This document shows, one piece after another, positions 14,902 to 17,638 of a DNA stretch of 17,638 nucleotides. The position numbers and the translations under genes are program-made. A model generated the notes under the pieces. That model had not been told where the DNA came from. It did no database searches and saw only the letters and a list, made by a program, of their open reading frames with translations. This stretch comes from Acidobacteriota bacterium. GTDB taxonomy: Bacteria; Acidobacteriota; Terriglobia; Terriglobales; Acidobacteriaceae. Each line of letters opens with the position of its first letter. The stretch's first letter is position 1. The DNA lies in assembly GCA_021799405.1 (NCBI GenBank), contig JAJZAL010000096.1, positions 1 through 17,638 of the forward strand, written 5' to 3'.

Positions 14902-15305
14902 TGGATTCTCCTGCAGCGCCCGGCGTGCATGGGCAGTCATTATGTCCCTGAAAAGTCTTCAAATGCGCCGGCGAAAATCTGATGCCAAACAGACAGCAGA
15001 GAAGAGACTGAATGCCGTTGCCGATCAACTTACAGAATTCTCACAGCTTCTCTTTGTTTGAGTGTTGCGCTTGTTACATCAATATGCCGGGGAATATAAC
15101 CTGATGAGACCTGTTATCACGTAATGCTACAAATTATTGGCTCCGGCAATCGCCTTCTTTTGATCGCTGGAGTTACTAAGGGTGCGACGCAAACGAGATT
15201 GAATCGTTCGCATCATCTGCGCAACAGTGCTAACTCCACGGCTGCAGTATGCAAGCCTCCGCCTTCCAGGACCGGGCTTGCTGCAAATTTCGCGAAACTC
15301 CGCAG

Positions 15306-15489
15306 ATTATGCATCTCTTTCTCTTTGAGGGAAAAATGCATAACTCCAAGGGGAATTATGCTAACTCGTTTCTTTAGGTTGGGTGCTCGATTTCTGTAGA
15401 ATCGGGACCTCTCAACCTTCCTTCATCATTCTGCCACATCTCACGCGCAAAATAGCTCAACGTCGCACAAAATTCATCGCGAGTTAGCA
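15306..15489. ncRNA. Candidate structured RNA or leader element with alternative pairings
   Basis: Three copies of one pairing unit occur: TTATGCAT (15307-15314), ATGCATAA (15336-15343) and TTATGC (15356-15361). The middle copy can pair with either neighbour, giving mutually exclusive hairpins as in attenuators. Beyond it, TGCTAACTCG (15359-15368) pairs over 10 bp with CGAGTTAGCA (15480-15489). Inside that lies a stacked hairpin: AGGTTG/CAACCT (15376-15381 and 15413-15418), GGT/ACC, and CGATTT/GAATCG (15388-15393 and 15399-15404). The direction of transcription is unknown. On the - strand it could be in the leader of the antiterminator gene. No known RNA family was recognised. Confidence 0.35.
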
Positions 15490-15513
15490 AATAAGTCTCG
15501 TAACACGGAACGG

Positions 15514-15595
15514 GTGAATATCTCATATTTCCTTCAATTGCTGCGCAAGGATCGTAACCGATAGCTTCACCGCTCTTCTATTCACTAATCCTTGC
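15514..15595. repeat. Crossing inverted repeats, possible pseudoknot
   Basis: GTGAATA (15514-15520) is complementary to TATTCAC (15579-15585), and GCAAGGAT (15545-15552) to ATCCTTGC (15588-15595). The two helices interleave, which would give a pseudoknot or two alternative structures. Arms of 7 and 8 bp are short enough to arise by chance; the interest is that they sit beside the structured element at 15306-15489. Confidence 0.3.
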
Positions 15596-15832
15596 ACCCT
15601 AAGACTCCCGTCGAACCGGCGAGAAAAATGCAAAGAATTTCAATCCGGCAGAATGCAGAAACTGGAGTCAGGATGCCTTTAATGTCTCCAATTGGATTCC
15701 CTGCGGGGTTGCAGCGAACGTCCGCCGGCGCTCACCTGGCGGCAACAGCATGGCAAGGCTGCATCCCGGTGCTCGGGAAAGCGCCCCATAGAAACGCCTC
15801 ATCTTAACGATTAACCAAGGAGAAAGCCATTC

Positions 15833-15907
15833 GTGGCTATATTCGAAATAAGGCCTACCGGCGAAAGGAAATTAACCTGCCCAGTGAGATGTAACCATGC
15901 GAGCTGA
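15833..15907 (+). CDS. Possible 24-residue peptide with a C-x3-C motif
   Basis: A short ORF starting at GTG, preceded by AAGGAG at 15817-15822 with a 10-base gap. The peptide begins VAIFEIRPTG and ends with a CPVRC motif followed by NHAS. It lies about 180 bp beyond the 3' end of the radical SAM gene, in the opposite direction. A cysteine peptide near a radical SAM/SPASM protein recalls modified-peptide systems, but the ORF is very short, starts with GTG and may be chance. No function is assigned. Confidence 0.2.
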   Translation: MAIFEIRPTGERKLTCPVRCNHAS

Positions 15908-16086
15908 AGTTGTATGGCAGGAAAACACTGGCTGGCTCATAGCATAACAAAAGTAACTTGACGCCTTCTGTAGGCACGTCGGACGACTGCAGTCACATAA
16001 CGGGCTCTGGATTCGTAACTTACTGCAGAATTGCAGGATGAAGCGGACTGGCTTGTTGCTCTGGCCCGCATTTCCCGCCACTCGGG

Positions 16087-17391
16087 CTATGCAGTATTTC
16101 CACAGCAATGCTTGAATTTCTTGCCGCTCCCGCAGGGGCAGGGGTCGTTGCGGCCGGTATTCTGAAGCGTGGCGCGCGCATCCTCGGCCGCGGCCCAGCG
16201 CATCACGTTGGCCGGTGCGCGCTGCGCCATGAGTTCCGCCGCCATGAACCGCATATACGGGTCAACATGCCGGAAGAACATCTTGTAACCGGCACAGAGA
16301 TAATTCAATCCGGGCTCACCGTCCGGAGTGGTCATAAACCGATGCTTGGGGCACTCACCGTTACAGGCAAATCGCACGTCGCACTCGCGGCAATATCTGG
16401 GCAACGTGGACTCCTTCGCCGCACCAAACTGGCGCTGCTGCTCCGAAGTCACCAGCGTCTCCAATGGAGATTCCATGATGTTGCCAAGCCGATTCTCTGG
16501 ATACACAAAATGATCGCAGGAATAAAGATCACCACAGTGCTCTATGGCCATGGCTGCTCCGCAGGTCTTGCGGAAGACGCACAGGCTTGCCTCAAGCCCC
16601 GCCCACATCTCAAGACTCACGTCGAATAACTGCACAAAGTAACGGCCCACGTCCCGCCGCACCCATTCATCAAAGATCGCGCACAGGAACCGGCCGAACT
16701 GCCGCGGCCCGACCGACCAGGGAGCTACCGGGGCCTCGCCAGAAAAATCAGGAGACACGAGGTGCAGGCCCTCGCCAGTAGCATGACTCGAAATCCGCTC
16801 CACGATAGGAATGAATTGCATGTACCCGCTCCCCGTCTCTTTGAGAAAGCGGTACACTTCCAGCGGTGATTCCACGTTGGCGCGATGTACCGTCGTCAAC
16901 GTGTTGAAATCCACATTGTGCTCTTTGAGCTTGCCGAGTCCGCGCATCACCCGGTCAAATGTCGGCTGGCCGCCTTTGTCCACGCGATACGCATCATGGA
17001 GGTGGCGCGGGCCATCGATGGAAATGCCGATGAGAAAATGATTTTCGCGAAAGAACTCCGCCCATGCGTCGTTCAGCAGGACACCGTTGGTCTGGAAGGC
17101 ATTTGTGATGTGCTTGCCGTTCGCATACCGCTTCTCCAGTTCCACCACCTTGCGAAAATAATCCAAACCCAAGAGCGTGGGTTCGCCGCCTTGCCAGGCA
17201 AAGTTAACCTGCGGAGTATCATGAGTTTCGATGTACTGGCGGATATAACTTTCCAGCACATCCTCGCGCATGGACCACTTGGCGACCTGCGGGTAGAGCG
17301 ATTCCTTTTCCAGATAAAAGCAGTATTTGCAATCAAGATTGCAGATAGGACCGATCGGTTTCGCCAGGACATGGTAATCGGGGGTGCTCAT
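16087..17391 (-). CDS. Anaerobic sulfatase-maturase-like radical SAM/SPASM protein with SEC-C tail
   Basis: A 434-residue cytoplasmic radical SAM enzyme. The SAM cluster motif is CNLDCKYC (C17, C21, C24), followed by GGEP (68-71). The SPASM region has C271, C277, C292, C334, C337, C343, C347 and C366. D293, directly after C292, matches the proposed catalytic Asp of characterised anaerobic sulfatase-maturing enzymes. In those enzymes an active-site Cys or Ser of a sulfatase is oxidised to formylglycine. The end carries a SEC-C motif (NDPCPCGSGKKFKHCC, about 415-430), a small zinc-binding module. No sulfatase gene lies in the window, so the target is elsewhere or is another peptide. The ATG at 17391 has only a weak ribosome site. 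Family assignment is firm; the substrate is inferred from family. Confidence 0.88.
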   Translation of the reverse strand: MSTPDYHVLAKPIGPICNLDCKYCFYLEKESLYPQVAKWSMREDVLESYIRQYIETHDTPQVNFAWQGGEPTLLGLDYFRKVVELEKRYANGKHITNAFQTNGVLLNDAWAEFFRENHFLIGISIDGPRHLHDAYRVDKGGQPTFDRVMRGLGKLKEHNVDFNTLTTVHRANVESPLEVYRFLKETGSGYMQFIPIVERISSHATGEGLHLVSPDFSGEAPVAPWSVGPRQFGRFLCAIFDEWVRRDVGRYFVQLFDVSLEMWAGLEASLCVFRKTCGAAMAIEHCGDLYSCDHFVYPENRLGNIMESPLETLVTSEQQRQFGAAKESTLPRYCRECDVRFACNGECPKHRFMTTPDGEPGLNYLCAGYKMFFRHVDPYMRFMAAELMAQRAPANVMRWAAAEDARATLQNTGRNDPCPCGSGKKFKHCCGNTA

Positions 17392-17508
17392 CTTTGTTAT
17401 GCCAAACCTAAGAACAACGGAATAAACACGAATGCATTAATCATACGTTCCTGCGGCCTCGGTCGAATAGGTCGGATTGAAAAATAAAAGGGCTAGCCGT
17501 AATACTGT

Positions 17509-17592
17509 TCACCTAATTATCTGAATCGCGTTTCCGATGTCGATGGGCGGCAGAGGCGTGGCGTGACGAGGACGCAAGGGGAAGTTGCTCAT
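17509..17592 (-). CDS. Possible 27-residue peptide upstream of the radical SAM gene
   Basis: A short ORF on the same strand as the radical SAM gene, ending 117 bp before it. The peptide begins MSNFPLRPRH, has the proline-rich middle TPLPPIDIG and ends NAIQIIR. It has no Cys and no hydrophobic stretch. There is no good ribosome site, but its ATG lies 8 bases after a TAA (17601-17603) that may end an upstream gene, so translational coupling is possible. It could be a modified-peptide precursor, a leader peptide or chance. No family is recognised. Confidence 0.25.
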   Translation of the reverse strand: MSNFPLRPRHATPLPPIDIGNAIQIIR

Positions 17593-17600
17593 TTTGCGCT

Positions 17601-17638
17601 TTACGCCGCGAGGATGGCGCCGATGGCGGCTGCAGACG
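17601..17638 (-). CDS. Possible C-terminal end of a gene cut by the window edge
   Basis: On the - strand one frame runs in from the window edge and stops at TAA (17601-17603), giving the hydrophobic tail SAAAIGAILAA. This resembles a membrane or cofactor-binding protein end, but 11 codons cannot identify a gene. The other two - strand frames are also open across these bases. Confidence 0.2.
   Translation of the reverse strand, partial: SAAAIGAILAA

Larger units (their letters stand above)
14902..16086. other. Long gene-poor, repeat-rich region
   Basis: About 1.2 kb between the antiterminator and the radical SAM gene with no confident gene. ORFs of up to 91 codons lack ribosome sites and recognisable features. 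The region is rich in inverted repeats, concentrated at 15300-15600 and listed separately. It may hold the promoter and leader of the antiterminator gene, a small RNA, or short peptides. Two short ORFs at its right end, 15628-15807 (59 codons from ATG, no clear ribosome site) and 15833-15907, are possible but unproven. Confidence 0.5.

Noticed and set aside
15124..15399. 91-codon + strand ORF in the repeat-rich region
   Set aside because: No ribosome site and no family features; the inverted repeats it covers suggest structured non-coding DNA.
15872..16108. 78-codon Cys-rich - strand ORF overlapping the end of the radical SAM gene
   Set aside because: No ribosome site and the Cys residues follow no regular pattern. 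It was considered as a modified-peptide substrate but is not supported.

Overview
The window looks like chromosomal DNA of a soil-type Acidobacterium (class Terriglobia or a close relative). This is an inference from protein style: a very large Oar-like TonB-dependent receptor with an N-terminal carboxypeptidase-regulatory-like domain, a UpxY-type NusG paralogue, a secreted DUF4838 protein and a CBM9-like protein are a typical combination there. No rRNA, tRNA, CRISPR array, insertion sequence or phage gene was seen.

Layout. (1) 1-957: a short stand-alone response-regulator receiver protein on the + strand, with a strong hairpin before it and a GC-rich hairpin resembling a terminator after it. 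(2) 958-2610: a ferredoxin-type nitrite/sulfite reductase on the + strand, with no nitrate reductase or transporter beside it. (3) 2646-3569: a PfkB-family sugar kinase on the - strand, converging on the reductase. (4) 3786-5397: a + strand pair, a CBM9-like protein and a PIG-L (LmbE-like) deacetylase. (5) 13322 down to 5423: four - strand genes in the order Oar-like TonB receptor, NagB-like sugar-phosphate isomerase/deaminase, secreted DUF4838 protein, and MFS transporter of the hexuronate/anion:cation symporter type. (6) 14901-14335: a UpxY/NusG-like antiterminator on the - strand, separated from the receptor by about 1 kb without a convincing gene. (7) 14902-16086: about 1.2 kb without a convincing gene but rich in inverted repeats. 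(8) 17391-16087: an anaerobic sulfatase-maturase-like radical SAM/SPASM protein with a C-terminal SEC-C motif, with a possible 27-codon ORF upstream and possibly the end of another gene at the window edge.

How the genes may work together. Regions 3 to 5 read as one carbohydrate-use locus. The receptor would import an oligosaccharide, the secreted DUF4838 protein would act on glycan outside the cytoplasm, the MFS protein would import a small (possibly acidic) sugar, PIG-L would remove an N-acetyl group, PfkB would phosphorylate, and the NagB-like enzyme would act on the amino-sugar phosphate. The mix of hexosamine-type enzymes and a hexuronate-type transporter points to a glycan or glycoside with amino sugar and possibly uronic acid. 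No classical endo-acting hydrolase or lyase is present, so the substrate is unknown. The NagB-like protein has His where the family has a catalytic Asp, so its reaction may differ. The orphan antiterminator and the orphan maturase, both next to structured gene-poor DNA, are the other points of interest.
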